A DNA stretch of 57,235 nucleotides from Planctomycetaceae bacterium (GCA_014762625.1 JABURQ010000021.1:1-57235), one strand, 5' to 3'. Positions 1 to 8,987 are shown, counted from the first letter of the stretch. Notes: generated by a model not told the origin, from the sequence alone. Program-made: numbers and translations.

Positions 1-2
1 GG

Positions 3-593
3 ATGGTGTTGGGAACGGAGGCTCATCTGGATTATTTCAGTTTGGTGATGCCGAGCCTGCAGAACTACGTCGGCGACCCGGTGAATTGTTCGTTGCGAGG
101 ACATTGGACCAAACTGTTTAATCCGTCGAATAATGCGATTGAAGTGACGCTGATTCCCCCCATCCATTCGCCGTTGCTGGTTAAAATTCTGAGTGGGATC
201 TCGATCGCGACGGTGGTCTTGGCGGGACTTTGGTATTGTCGAAAAGCCTCGGTCGATTTATCGCATGCGTTGGCGTGGGTGGTGATGCTGTTGGCCTCAC
301 CGATTGCCTGGGATCATTATTTGATCCTGCTGGTGTTCCCGCTGATCCTGATCTGGCGAAATCTGGGTCCGGGCAGTCGCTGGGGGATCCTGTTGCTGAT
401 TCTGATCATCTGCGTGCAGGCGCGGAATCCTTATTCACATCCGAGCGAAGGTGTGATCCGCACGTTTCATTGGCCCTTCACGGTAACCATTCTCTCGTAT
501 CAAACTTACGCGTTACTGGCGACCGGTCTCTGGATGGTGTTTCTGATTCGTCACGAGGATCGGCCCCCAAAAAACCTGCCAGATGAGGCGTGA
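3..593 (+). CDS. GT87/DUF2029-type membrane glycosyltransferase, C-terminal part (5' partial)
   Basis: The reading frame runs in from the left edge, so only the last ~196 residues are visible. It is very hydrophobic, with likely membrane helices near residues 58-80, 88-118, 125-138 and 160-182. The segment ASPIAWDHYLILL (about residues 98-110) resembles the 'SP-W-H-Y' signature that polyprenyl-phosphate-dependent mannosyl/arabinosyl transferases of the GT87/DUF2029 family carry near a late helix. That family transfers sugars from lipid-linked donors on the outer face of the inner membrane. The N-terminal catalytic region is outside the window, so family assignment is moderate and substrate unknown. 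A sulfatase follows after about 90 bp on the same strand. Confidence 0.6.
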   Translation: MVLGTEAHLDYFSLVMPSLQNYVGDPVNCSLRGHWTKLFNPSNNAIEVTLIPPIHSPLLVKILSGISIATVVLAGLWYCRKASVDLSHALAWVVMLLASPIAWDHYLILLVFPLILIWRNLGPGSRWGILLLILIICVQARNPYSHPSEGVIRTFHWPFTVTILSYQTYALLATGLWMVFLIRHEDRPPKNLPDEA

Positions 594-685
594 GGTAAAA
601 AAACCTTTCGCTGGACGGCTCTCTCGGTGATGATGGAGTTCTCCTTTTGAAAGTTATTCGTTTTGATTTTGTTGGAAGAGATCAC

Positions 686-2065
686 ATGAGAACCCTGCTC
701 GTCGCTCACATTTTGTTCTTCTCGATTTGTACCGGACTTCTTCGGGCCAATGACAAGCCGAATATTGTCGTGATCGTTGCTGACGATCTGGGGTACGCTG
801 ATGTCGGTTATCACGGCAGCGACATCCAGACGCCGAACATCGATTCCCTCGCCAAACAGGGAGTGGCTCTGGAAAAATTTTATGTCTGCCCGATGTGTTC
901 GCCAACTCGCGCGGGACTTCTGACGGGGCGCTATCCCAACCGGTTTGGCCTGATGCGGGCGGTGATTCCTCCCTGGCGCGATTATGGTTTACCGCAGGAG
1001 GAAGTGACCTTGCCGGAGTTGTTGAAGAATGCCGGCTATGAGCGACGCGGCATTATCGGAAAGTGGCACCTGGGCCATTCAAAGACGGAATATCATCCGC
1101 TCGAACACGGTTTCACCTATTTCTACGGGCATTACAACGGTGCCATCGATTACTTTACCCACGAGCGAGAAGGGGAGGTCGATTGGCATCGCAATCGGGA
1201 AACGATTCACGAAGAAGGATATTCGACAGATTTGCTAGCCGCCGATGCGGCGAAGTTCATTACAGAGTCGCCGAAAGACTCTCCGTACTTTTTGTATGTC
1301 CCGTTCAATGCGCCCCATTCGCCCTTTCAAGCCAAAGAACGGGACATCGAGAAATATCCAGATCGCAAAGGGAAGAAACAGATTCTGGCCGCCATGATTG
1401 ATTGTCTCGATCAGGGCGTCGGCAGGATTCTTTCCGCTATTGAGGAGCGAGGCGACGCGGATAACACCCTCGTGCTCTTTTTCAGTGATAACGGCGGCGT
1501 CCGCGGCGTCGCGGATAACAAGCCACTTCGAGGAGCGAAGCTGACTCCCTATGAAGGAGGCATTCACGTGGTGGCGTGTGCCCGATATCCGAAGGGAGGG
1601 CTTACGGGAGGGAAAGTGATCGACTCCCGCTGTGGCTACATCGATCTACTGCCGACCTTGTGTGGTCTGGCGGGCGCGGAGATTCCGAACGATTTGCTTC
1701 TGGATGGTCTGGATGTGTTCGCGGCCTGGCGGGAAGAGCAGCAACTTCCCGATCGCGCCTGGTTCACGTATGAAGCCCAAGGGAGTAACGCCAACAAAAC
1801 CTGGGCCGCTCAGAACGATCGTTGGAAAGCGATTGTTCGCGGTCCCGCGTTATTTGCGACCAACCCCGATCTCATCAAGACCGAGCTTTACGACTTGCAA
1901 AAAGATCCGTATGAGACGACCGATGTGCAGGTGGAACATCGACGCGAAGGGGCATTGCTCATGATCGAACTCAACAAATTCGTTCAATGGGGAGTTGATG
2001 GAGTGCCGCCGTACCGAAAGGGGCGCGAAGGGTTCACCGCTCCCAAAGACTGGGTGGTGGAGTGA
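686..2065 (+). CDS. Secreted Cys-type sulfatase (arylsulfatase family)
   Basis: Exported sulfate-ester hydrolase of about 459 residues. The ATG at 686 is preferred over one at 647: a GGAAGAG ribosome site lies 5 bp upstream and the protein then begins with a clean signal peptide (about residues 1-21). The N-terminal metal motif VIVADDLGYADVGY (residues 30-42) and the sulfatase signature CSPTR at 71-75 are present; Cys71 would be converted to the catalytic formylglycine. A second metal-site block FFSDNGG lies mid-protein. Length fits the family. Planctomycetes carry many such enzymes for sulfated polysaccharides; the substrate cannot be told from sequence. No formylglycine-generating enzyme is visible in the window. 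Confidence 0.92.
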   Translation: MRTLLVAHILFFSICTGLLRANDKPNIVVIVADDLGYADVGYHGSDIQTPNIDSLAKQGVALEKFYVCPMCSPTRAGLLTGRYPNRFGLMRAVIPPWRDYGLPQEEVTLPELLKNAGYERRGIIGKWHLGHSKTEYHPLEHGFTYFYGHYNGAIDYFTHEREGEVDWHRNRETIHEEGYSTDLLAADAAKFITESPKDSPYFLYVPFNAPHSPFQAKERDIEKYPDRKGKKQILAAMIDCLDQGVGRILSAIEERGDADNTLVLFFSDNGGVRGVADNKPLRGAKLTPYEGGIHVVACARYPKGGLTGGKVIDSRCGYIDLLPTLCGLAGAEIPNDLLLDGLDVFAAWREEQQLPDRAWFTYEAQGSNANKTWAAQNDRWKAIVRGPALFATNPDLIKTELYDLQKDPYETTDVQVEHRREGALLMIELNKFVQWGVDGVPPYRKGREGFTAPKDWVVE

Positions 2066-2147
2066 CGCGTCCAATTTTTTGCCGTTCGTTTAATCAGTGC
2101 TTGTCTTCAATGTCCTGATTGGAGTCGAACGACGGTCCCGCAATCGA

Positions 2148-4277
2148 TCAGCCCCATTCTCTTTTCAACAACGCTCGATACATGATTAGATTCAGTGCGA
2201 TGGCGGCTACAAGAGCCAGGATGGCGACGAGGTACAGGAGCTGCATGTCGAAAAGACTACCGGGAACCGCCGATGTTCCAAAGGCATAAGCAATACCTAT
2301 TCCAATTGCCGTCAATGCGTAAAGTCCGATCATGTTGGCTAGCACAACCCAGGCTCGTTTGAAGATCAGTACACAACTACTCACCCCTATTATCCAAAGC
2401 GGGGCGGCGATACCGAGGAGAATGAGAAGACCGCCAAGTTCCACCCAGCCACCGGGAGCCTCTGTCGTGCGATGCCCGAGAAAGCCAAACATGCTGATCC
2501 AGACGATCCAATGATCGAAGGCCAGGGAGAGATAGAGTTGTTTGCAAAGCGAAACGCGAGACAACGGCTTTAACGACTCTGACTCCAGGCTTCGCCCCCG
2601 TTGCCACCACCCAAAAATCGGCAAAAGGAATCCCATGCTGATGGGCCCCGCAAAAATCCCTCCCAGGAATTCCGAGTTCACAGGAACAAGTGGTTCTCCC
2701 GCAATGAAATGCATGACGATTGGAGGCAACAGACTGAATAACATGACGAAAACCATGAGAACCAGTATGTAAATTGGGCGCAGTAGATTTCCTATTCGCC
2801 AGAGTGAGACCATTTGTAAAGTGGTCCGGGAGCGGTAGGCGAGCGGTCCATAGCGACGATCCAAAAGTCTCATAAGCCAGGTGTTGCACTGTTTCTCATC
2901 CGGCCATTGGCATTGAGTAGAGCTCCAGGATAACAGGGGGAGTGAGGAGAACTTCTCGTTAACTCGATTGTTCAACAGGGGTAATTGCCGAAATCCGAAC
3001 GCGAGTATCGCCAGCGATAACAGACTGACCGTTATCGCCAAAGATGGAAACTGCCCGTACATGTACCAGAGAAAACCACTTTTGGCCCCGATAGGAAGCT
3101 GGATCAGAATCACGGGGGTAGTGAAACAGGCAACGACGAGAACCGGCACGATCCAATTCTTCAGGACGCGATTTTCGATCATGCAAATCAGGACGTAGAG
3201 ACTTATCAAGCCGCAGGGAACCAGTACCAACGAAAGACCGGCCAGAAGGTCTAATTCGTATCGCCACAGCGAGAGCCAGATCAGTAGCGAGCCCAAGCCG
3301 AGCAGAGCGATGGCGACGCGACGGTGTGGTCGAAGATAACCGGGGACGACGCTGGCGGCGGGGACGACAAATTGCACCCAAAGTTGTGAGAGAATCAGTC
3401 CCATCAGCACACAAATTGCGAAGACAGCTCCGCCGAGAGAGCTGATTGTCTCAGACGAATATTGCAGAGGGAACGTTCGCAACGGGAGTAGCGGCTGATT
3501 CTCGAACGGGTTCTCATCCGGCAGATTCCCCCAGTCCGCATAGATGGCTTTCAAGGTCGGGTGGGTTCGTAGAGTGGCCTGAACGCTGGGGGGGAGATCG
3601 AGTGGATTGACGGAACCTTGCTGGCGGTCCCGCGGCACGAATGCCAGTTGTTCCAGATTGGGAATGGTTGCGATCGCCGGGATCAATTCTGGAGAGAGCG
3701 CCTCGTATTCCACCGTCAGTAATCGGACGGCGGACATTTTCGGCAACTCATTGATGTATTTTTCCAGACTCTGGCTGCGGAGCTGAAGTGCTGTCACTTT
3801 CTGGCCGAACCGCTCCAAGGCATGCGCTGAGAGGACCTGGCCAGTGAGTTCCAGCGATTTTAATTTCGGAAGTTGCAGGATCTGGGTGACGATTTCTTCG
3901 GTCAGATCAATTCCCGAAAGCTTCAGGTAACTGAGATTCGGGACTTGTGACAGGTCGGGAAAGGGATCATCGTCCTGCATTCGCAGCACACACAAGGAGC
4001 GAATGGAGGAGGCTTTTGTCTTGCTCAGCAGATCGTCGAGCGTCTGTTGTCGATCGGGAGACCCTCTTTCTGCCTGGATATTCTCCACGCTGGTATGGAC
4101 AAAATGAAGCTTGCCGGTGTGTTCCGGCTCCGGGTAAAGATCGGAGAACCGATTGGTCCTCGGCATGAAGGCGAGATTGGCGAAGCAGATCAGGAACAGT
4201 AAACCGAGCAATAACACCCAGGGACGACGCTCGTAGGTCTTCAGAATTAGCGAGTAACGATGGGTGGTGTTTCTCAT
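2148..4277 (-). CDS. Polytopic ABC-permease-like protein with extracytoplasmic leucine-rich segment
   Basis: 709 residues, third gene of a regulator-ATPase-membrane protein operon; its ATG overlaps the ATPase stop codon (ATGA). One N-terminal helix (about residues 19-38) is followed by a ~240-residue soluble stretch, then about ten or more hydrophobic helices from residue ~279 to the end. Within the soluble stretch, residues ~90-215 show leucine-rich-repeat spacing (for example LSYLKLSGIDL, LKSLELTGQVL, VTALQLRSQSL, LEQLAFV). By position it should be the membrane partner of the neighbouring ATPase, in the manner of ABC-2-type systems. An LRR sensor-like insertion between the first and second helix is unusual for such permeases. 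I do not recognise a named family; substrate unknown. Confidence 0.7.
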   Translation of the reverse strand: MRNTTHRYSLILKTYERRPWVLLLGLLFLICFANLAFMPRTNRFSDLYPEPEHTGKLHFVHTSVENIQAERGSPDRQQTLDDLLSKTKASSIRSLCVLRMQDDDPFPDLSQVPNLSYLKLSGIDLTEEIVTQILQLPKLKSLELTGQVLSAHALERFGQKVTALQLRSQSLEKYINELPKMSAVRLLTVEYEALSPELIPAIATIPNLEQLAFVPRDRQQGSVNPLDLPPSVQATLRTHPTLKAIYADWGNLPDENPFENQPLLPLRTFPLQYSSETISSLGGAVFAICVLMGLILSQLWVQFVVPAASVVPGYLRPHRRVAIALLGLGSLLIWLSLWRYELDLLAGLSLVLVPCGLISLYVLICMIENRVLKNWIVPVLVVACFTTPVILIQLPIGAKSGFLWYMYGQFPSLAITVSLLSLAILAFGFRQLPLLNNRVNEKFSSLPLLSWSSTQCQWPDEKQCNTWLMRLLDRRYGPLAYRSRTTLQMVSLWRIGNLLRPIYILVLMVFVMLFSLLPPIVMHFIAGEPLVPVNSEFLGGIFAGPISMGFLLPIFGWWQRGRSLESESLKPLSRVSLCKQLYLSLAFDHWIVWISMFGFLGHRTTEAPGGWVELGGLLILLGIAAPLWIIGVSSCVLIFKRAWVVLANMIGLYALTAIGIGIAYAFGTSAVPGSLFDMQLLYLVAILALVAAIALNLIMYRALLKREWG

Positions 4278-5185
4278 GCGATCACCTGCTGAGGAGAGGC
4301 GGACGAGACCTCTGAAAGTTCGAGAAAAATCTCTTCCAGATTCAGATCTTCGACAGTGATGACGGCATTGATCTCAGCGGCCAAAGAATCCCATTGAGGA
4401 GCTTGAAACTCTTTGACAGTCAGCAAGGCGTGTGTCTCGTGGTACTCTGCCCGGATTGTGCCGGGAATGTTCAATTTCTCCCGCAGGTTTTGAACGCCGG
4501 AGATGCGAACTCGTTTGACGCGGTCTTTCAACTCGTCGAGTTCTTCATTGAAGCCAACAGTTCCCTCTTCCAGAAACACTACATGCGACGCAACCCGTTC
4601 CAGGTCGGAAGTGATGTGGGTCGAGAAGAGAATCGTGTTCTCTTCCTCTTCGGTGAACTCGATCAACGATTTGAGAAACTGACGTCGAGCGATGGGATCG
4701 AGGCTGGCGACCGGCTCGTCCAGAATCAGTAATTCCGGGTGATGGCCCAGAGCCAGGATCACGGCGAGTTTTTGTCGTTGTCCCACAGAGAGGGTACCCA
4801 CACGGGACTTCTCGTCGAGGTTCCATTCTTTGATTAACAGATCGACGTATGATTTGTCCCAGTTCTCGTAGAAGGCTCCCGTATAATCTGTCATCGAGCG
4901 GACGCTCATCCACGGCAGCATCGCAAATTCTTGCGATACATATCCCAAACGACTTTTGGCAGACGCCGACAAATCCCAGGATGTCTCTCCAAAGACGGCG
5001 CTTGTGCCTGAAGTGGGATGGAGCAACCCTAACAAACATTTGATGAAGGTCGTTTTCCCAGAGCCGTTGGTCCCCAGCAATCCGACCACTTGCCCCGCTT
5101 CAATGGACAGATCGATTCCCGACAGGACGGACTTCCGATCGAACTGTTTTTTCAAAGCGTGGGTTTCGATGATGGCAGAGTTCAT
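4274..5185 (-). CDS. ABC transporter ATP-binding protein (YtrB-like)
   Basis: 303-residue nucleotide-binding subunit. Visible motifs: Walker A GTNGSGKTT (about residues 38-46), signature LSVGQRQKL, Walker B LLILDEPVASLD and the switch His in STHITSD. A C-terminal extension of ~80 residues after the ABC core is typical of ATPases that pair with ABC-2 type permeases. It overlaps the GntR-type regulator upstream by 4 bp and the permease-like gene downstream by 4 bp, so all three should be translationally coupled. The arrangement is that of Ytr-like systems, known in Firmicutes to respond to envelope-active antibiotics; the role here is inferred only from the layout. Confidence 0.9.
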   Translation of the reverse strand: MNSAIIETHALKKQFDRKSVLSGIDLSIEAGQVVGLLGTNGSGKTTFIKCLLGLLHPTSGTSAVFGETSWDLSASAKSRLGYVSQEFAMLPWMSVRSMTDYTGAFYENWDKSYVDLLIKEWNLDEKSRVGTLSVGQRQKLAVILALGHHPELLILDEPVASLDPIARRQFLKSLIEFTEEEENTILFSTHITSDLERVASHVVFLEEGTVGFNEELDELKDRVKRVRISGVQNLREKLNIPGTIRAEYHETHALLTVKEFQAPQWDSLAAEINAVITVEDLNLEEIFLELSEVSSASPQQVIA

Positions 5186-5577
5186 GATGAATACTCCTTC
5201 AAGAGTTGACGGACGAGAGAGAGAATCTGCTCATCGCTGAGCCCCAGTTGACGGCCTCGCACAATTGCCTGACCCATGAGAGGAGCGAGTTCGTCGAGGC
5301 GTTCTTCGTGGCTGCCTCCCACAGGGAGTTTGGTGACTTGCATCCCTTTGCCACGAACACGTTCGACAACATTTGCGGCTTCCAGTCGCGAATAGGCTTT
5401 GGAGATCGTCATCGGATTGACGCCGAGTTCAGTGGCCATTTGACGCACGCTGGGAAGCATATCTCCCTGTTTGAGGATTCCCCCGGCAACCATCGCCTGC
5501 ACCTGATCGATGATTTGCACATAGATGGGCACGCCGGAAGAGGGGTGAACTTCGAATTGATGGGGATGGACTGTCAT
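5182..5577 (-). CDS. GntR-family regulator, YtrA subfamily
   Basis: About 131 residues: an N-terminal winged helix-turn-helix (residues ~12-80, including LPSVRQMATELGVNPMTISKA) followed by only a short helical tail, the size of the YtrA subfamily rather than of GntR proteins with large effector domains. The ATG at 5577 is chosen over an in-frame TTG at 5589, since the TTG lies 3 bp from the operator palindrome at 5593-5608. First gene of the ABC operon and probably its repressor. The small effector tail suggests the signal may come from the transporter or from a compound binding the dimer interface; that is inference. Confidence 0.9.
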   Translation of the reverse strand: MTVHPHQFEVHPSSGVPIYVQIIDQVQAMVAGGILKQGDMLPSVRQMATELGVNPMTISKAYSRLEAANVVERVRGKGMQVTKLPVGGSHEERLDELAPLMGQAIVRGRQLGLSDEQILSLVRQLLKEYSS

Positions 5578-5592
5578 TGAGATTGCCAACTA

Positions 5593-5608
5593 AGTGTATC
5601 AATACACT
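5593..5608. promoter_or_regulatory. Palindromic operator of the GntR/ABC operon
   Basis: A perfect inverted repeat AGTGTAT-CA-ATACACT sits 15 bp upstream of the regulator ATG. A further half-site-like TACAC follows at 5611-5615. On the minus strand a possible promoter is TTGACT (5628-5633) and TATTAG (5607-5612) with a short 15-bp spacer, which puts the palindrome at or just after the start of transcription, a good place for autorepression. AGTGTA/TACACT arms are the kind of site described for YtrA-type GntR proteins. Confidence 0.65.
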
Positions 5609-5749
5609 AATACACAAGAGGATGGTAAGTCAATCACTCTTTGAAAATTTTTAACCTGACAGCGGAAGAGAAAGACGCCGGCCCGGAGTAACCCGGTAGA
5701 AAGCGATTTCTTCCTTATGAGTCCAGATTGCTCTTACGGGGAGTAAAGC

Positions 5750-6574
5750 TCACTCTCCTCGTTGTTCGGGAGGCGTGAACTCGAAGCGTTTCGAGAGCGA
5801 GAAGAAGCTGAGCGGATTTTCGTAAACCACTTTTTTGATGGTGGCGTCGCTATTGCCGCGTTTGCGCATCTCCATGATAAAATCGGCGACAGCAGTCGGT
5901 TTGGACGGTCCCCAGTCGCCCGCTGAGTTCGGCATGATTCGCTCCGTCCCCACCATTTCGATGATGTCCGAGGCGCGAGCCGGCGTGCATTTGGTCGTCG
6001 GGTAGAGCGTCATTCCGCACCAGAATCCGTTATCGAGGGCGAGTTTCACGGTGTGTTCTTCGACGTGATCGATCAGGACGCGTCCCGGATCGATGTCGGA
6101 GTGTTCCTTGATCATGTCGATGATCATCCGTGTTCCCTTATACTTGTCCCACAGATGAGGCGTATGGATCAGGATAAGCTCGTTGGTTTTCGCGGCCAGT
6201 TCGAGATGCTCGCGGAAGATGGTACATTCGTTGGGAGTGTTCTTGTTGAGACCGATCTCCCCGATGCCGAGGACGTTCGGCTTGTCGAGGAACTCGGGGA
6301 TCATGGCGATCACTTCGCGCGAGAGTTCGACATTTTCCGCTTCCTTGGCGTTGATGCAGATCCAGGTATAGTGCTGGATCCCGACCGAGGCGGCACGCTG
6401 CGGTTCAAATTCCGTCAGTTGACGAAAGTAATCGCGGAATCCGTCGACACTCCCACGATCGTACCCGGCCCAGAACGCGGGTTCGCTGATGGCGGTGCAG
6501 CCCATGCGGGCCATGATTTCGTAATCGTCGGTGGTCCGGGAGACCATATGAACGTGTGGATCGATGAAATACAT
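5750..6574 (-). CDS. TatD-like metal-dependent hydrolase
   Basis: About 274 residues when started at ATG 6574 (MYFIDPHVHM); an upstream GTG at 6634 would add 20 residues that do not look like part of the fold. It shows the amidohydrolase/TatD barrel ligands: HxH at residues 7-9, a Glu in GIGEIGLNK, His in LILIHTPH, His in VLIDHVEEH and a late Asp in SAGDWGP. Likely a cytoplasmic hydrolase using two metal ions; TatD itself is a nuclease, but substrate cannot be assigned here. The gene is single, with a repeat element just upstream at 6641-6713. Confidence 0.8.
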   Translation of the reverse strand: MYFIDPHVHMVSRTTDDYEIMARMGCTAISEPAFWAGYDRGSVDGFRDYFRQLTEFEPQRAASVGIQHYTWICINAKEAENVELSREVIAMIPEFLDKPNVLGIGEIGLNKNTPNECTIFREHLELAAKTNELILIHTPHLWDKYKGTRMIIDMIKEHSDIDPGRVLIDHVEEHTVKLALDNGFWCGMTLYPTTKCTPARASDIIEMVGTERIMPNSAGDWGPSKPTAVADFIMEMRKRGNSDATIKKVVYENPLSFFSLSKRFEFTPPEQRGE

Positions 6575-6640
6575 GGGTGTGTTCTTAGTTGTTGAGTCAT
6601 TAGAAACGGGAAAGAGCGAATCATCTCTTGTCACAGAATT

Positions 6641-6713
6641 GAGCCGCGTGCGTCAGCACGCAAGGGACCGGCAATATTGATCGATATTTCCTGCTGGCTT
6701 GCGCCGGCGGCTC
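6641..6713. repeat. REP-like intergenic inverted-repeat element
   Basis: Bounded by GAGCCGC (6641-6647) and GCGGCTC (6707-6713). Inside the left half is a second small hairpin, GCGTGCGTCAGCACGC, and the right half is GC-rich (GCGCCGGCG). The two-armed, GC-rich, gene-flanking form resembles dispersed REP/BIME-type elements. No second copy was seen in the window, so dispersal is untested. Confidence 0.5.
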
Positions 6714-6723
6714 AAAAATCTTC

Positions 6724-6981
6724 TCAATCCTCCCCCTCGTTCCAACCTTCTTCGTACTGGTCGCTGAAGTGGAGTTGGACTTTGGCGGCCCGACCGGGGC
6801 CATCTTCTTTCAAGAGGTCCAGGCCTCCCTGGAGAAGTTTCATTTGTTCGTGATCGGCGATGTGGTCTGCCCCCTCACCGCGATCGATGCGGTCGAGCGA
6901 AGCGGCCAAATCGAGGATCAAACAGCGAATCTTCAGAAAATCCTGTTCGAGGATGTCTTGAGACGTTCGAGTGGCGGTCAT
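6724..6981 (-). CDS. Small conserved hypothetical protein (85 aa)
   Basis: Acidic 85-residue protein, predicted largely helical, no signal peptide or membrane segment. It starts at ATG 6981 and has coding-like composition unlike the shadow frames. The C-terminal part reads like a short amphipathic segment ending in a run of acidic residues (EEGWNEGED). I do not recognise a family; it may be a lineage-restricted cytosolic protein. It lies upstream of the TatD-like gene on the same strand, separated by the REP-like element, so co-transcription is possible but not obvious. Confidence 0.6.
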   Translation of the reverse strand: MTATRTSQDILEQDFLKIRCLILDLAASLDRIDRGEGADHIADHEQMKLLQGGLDLLKEDGPGRAAKVQLHFSDQYEEGWNEGED

Positions 6982-7328
6982 GTTCGATTTCCTGTCGAAA
7001 AACGAAGCGGGGATGATATCGGTGAGTGTTCTAACATCCTACCTGAAATCGATTTAGCAGACAAATCGAAGTTTCGGGAGGGAGGTATTCCACGGCAGTC
7101 CCGGTCATCGTCTCCTCGAGGAGACTTGATCTTTTTTCTCGTTCTCGGAGAGGAATTTTGCCGACGGTAATGATTGTTTCAAGGATGCCGGTTATTTCGC
7201 CGATTTTAGTAGATAAGTACTCGGATCGTGCTGACGTGCTCGCATGCTCTGCGTACCGAATCCAGTTTTCCGTGCGGATCCATTGGGGTATTCAGCCCGC
7301 CGCTGGAGACGAGATGAGGAATTGACCC
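6982..7328. other. Intergenic region between divergent genes, with orphan hairpin
   Basis: 347 bp. The notable item is a perfect 16-bp palindrome GTCTCCTCGAGGAGAC at 7110-7125, followed by TTGATC and six T residues (7131-7136). Read on the plus strand this resembles an intrinsic terminator, although no plus-strand gene precedes it for 5 kb. No convincing promoter box or RNA gene otherwise seen. Confidence 0.45.
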
Positions 7329-8987
7329 ATGAGACGATCACGCCAGTTCATCACCCGAATTGCCACCGCAGCGGTCGTGTTGATGTCGTCCACGCCGTTG
7401 GTTTTCGCGCAATTGGGCCTCCAACAGGTCTTCACGAACCGGACCAAGTTTCAGATTCCGATTCGTTACAATCAGGAAGAAATGGCTCGTCTCGGGATTC
7501 GGGAAATCCGTCTCTACACCTCGATCGATCAGGGACGCCGCTGGCAACTTGCTCAAACCGTGCCTCCCGAGACGGAAAAGTTTGAATTCCGCGCCACGGC
7601 TGACGGGGAGTACTGGTTTGCCGTCAAAACGCTCGACGGGAACAACAACCTGATTCCCGGCGGTGAGACCACAAAACCGGCATTGAAGATTGTGGTCGAT
7701 ACGACAAAACCGGTCTTGAAATTACAACTGCAACCAGCGGAAGCCGGACAGGTTCGACTCGCCTGGAACGCGGTCGATGAATGGATCGATACGGATCAGA
7801 TGACGCTTGAATATCGTCAACCGGGACAGGAGGGTTGGCAATCGATCCGTTTCGTCCCGAAAAAGAGTGGAGAAACCAGTTGGACCGTGGCTTCCGGAGG
7901 AATCGTGGCAGTACGCGGCAGCATCGCCGACCTGTCCGGAAATGTGGGAACCAATCAATTACAAATCAACGTGACGCCCGCTTCGAACGCTCGACCCCAA
8001 CCGAAGCAGCCTGACTTTTCGCGTCCGGTGGCAAAGGAAGAGGAGTCGATGACTCGTCCGTCCGTGGCCGCTGACGAGTCTCGTTCGACGGCTCCGTTTG
8101 CTTCCAAGACATTTGAGCCTTCGTCACATCCCTTCAAGCGAACGCTCGTGAATGAACCGAAAGTTCCGACCGTCGCCAAAAACCCGTTCGCCAATACGAA
8201 ACCGCTCGACCAATTGAACGATCCGATTGACGAATGGCATTCGACAGACATTCCCGTTTCGGAAGATAAAGATGCACGTCCCGATGCATTGAAAGGCCGA
8301 TATCGTCAACCGGAGGAAAAACCTCTGGCGACAAGACCTGCCGTTCCGACCCGGATCGTGAGAAATACGAAATTTGATATCGGTTATGAACTCGATAACG
8401 TCGGAGCTTCGGGGATTTCCCGTGTGGAACTGTTTATTACACAGGATGACGGAGCCCACTGGTGGCGGTATGGCGAAGACCAGGATCGTCGCAGCCCGTT
8501 TTCCGTCGAAGTGCCGATTGACGGAACCTATGGATTTGCCATTCGCGTCCAAAGTGGTGCGGGACTGGCCAACGATCCGCCAGCAAACGGATCGGCTCCG
8601 GATATGAATGTGATCGTCGATCGCATCGGTCCTTCCGCCGAACTCCTGGCGGTGAAACCGATCAGCGGTACCGAAGGGTCACAATTGCTGATCCGTTGGC
8701 GAATTGCGGACAAGCATCCCAGCGCCGCACCGGTCGCATTGTCTTACGCCGTCAATCAGTCGGGACCGTGGATTCCGATTACCGGCTGGCAAGCCGATGA
8801 AGGGGAGTACGCCTGGAAGGTGAAGCCGGGAGTTCCGCCTCAAGTCTTCATCAAACTCGATGCCCGCGATTCCGCTGGTAACATCACGTCGATTATGAGC
8901 CAGGATCCGATTGCCATCGATCTGGCAAAGCCGTCCGCTCGAATAGTGGATGTGGAGCCAAAAACGGGCAGCGGACTGCAGAAGTAA
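7329..8987 (+). CDS. Exported protein with two Ig/FN3-like repeat modules
   Basis: 552 residues with a signal peptide (residues 1-28, cut near VFAQ). Two related beta-rich modules can be aligned by eye: residues ~35-215 and ~340-540. Each opens with a 'TKF.I.Y' strand, then a segment with G(I/A)SxxRxxLxxxxDxGxxW, a 'DGxYxFAxxxxxxxG' turn, and a later half with 'W-I-A-D-x-...-L-Y-x-...-G-W'. The linker (residues ~215-335) is rich in Pro, Ser and charged residues. Likely a periplasmic or surface protein; ligand unknown. Found alone, convergent with purB 8 bp downstream. Not assigned to a named family. Confidence 0.7.
   Translation: MRRSRQFITRIATAAVVLMSSTPLVFAQLGLQQVFTNRTKFQIPIRYNQEEMARLGIREIRLYTSIDQGRRWQLAQTVPPETEKFEFRATADGEYWFAVKTLDGNNNLIPGGETTKPALKIVVDTTKPVLKLQLQPAEAGQVRLAWNAVDEWIDTDQMTLEYRQPGQEGWQSIRFVPKKSGETSWTVASGGIVAVRGSIADLSGNVGTNQLQINVTPASNARPQPKQPDFSRPVAKEEESMTRPSVAADESRSTAPFASKTFEPSSHPFKRTLVNEPKVPTVAKNPFANTKPLDQLNDPIDEWHSTDIPVSEDKDARPDALKGRYRQPEEKPLATRPAVPTRIVRNTKFDIGYELDNVGASGISRVELFITQDDGAHWWRYGEDQDRRSPFSVEVPIDGTYGFAIRVQSGAGLANDPPANGSAPDMNVIVDRIGPSAELLAVKPISGTEGSQLLIRWRIADKHPSAAPVALSYAVNQSGPWIPITGWQADEGEYAWKVKPGVPPQVFIKLDARDSAGNITSIMSQDPIAIDLAKPSARIVDVEPKTGSGLQK

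Noticed and set aside
2081..2135. Nested hairpin between the convergent sulfatase and permease genes (CCGTTCG/CGAACG, AATCAG/CTGATT)
   Set aside because: The T/A run is on the wrong side for termination on either strand; left unassigned.
5750..6574. EboB-type TatD protein of an ebo cluster
   Set aside because: No other ebo genes nearby; kept as TatD-like hydrolase only.
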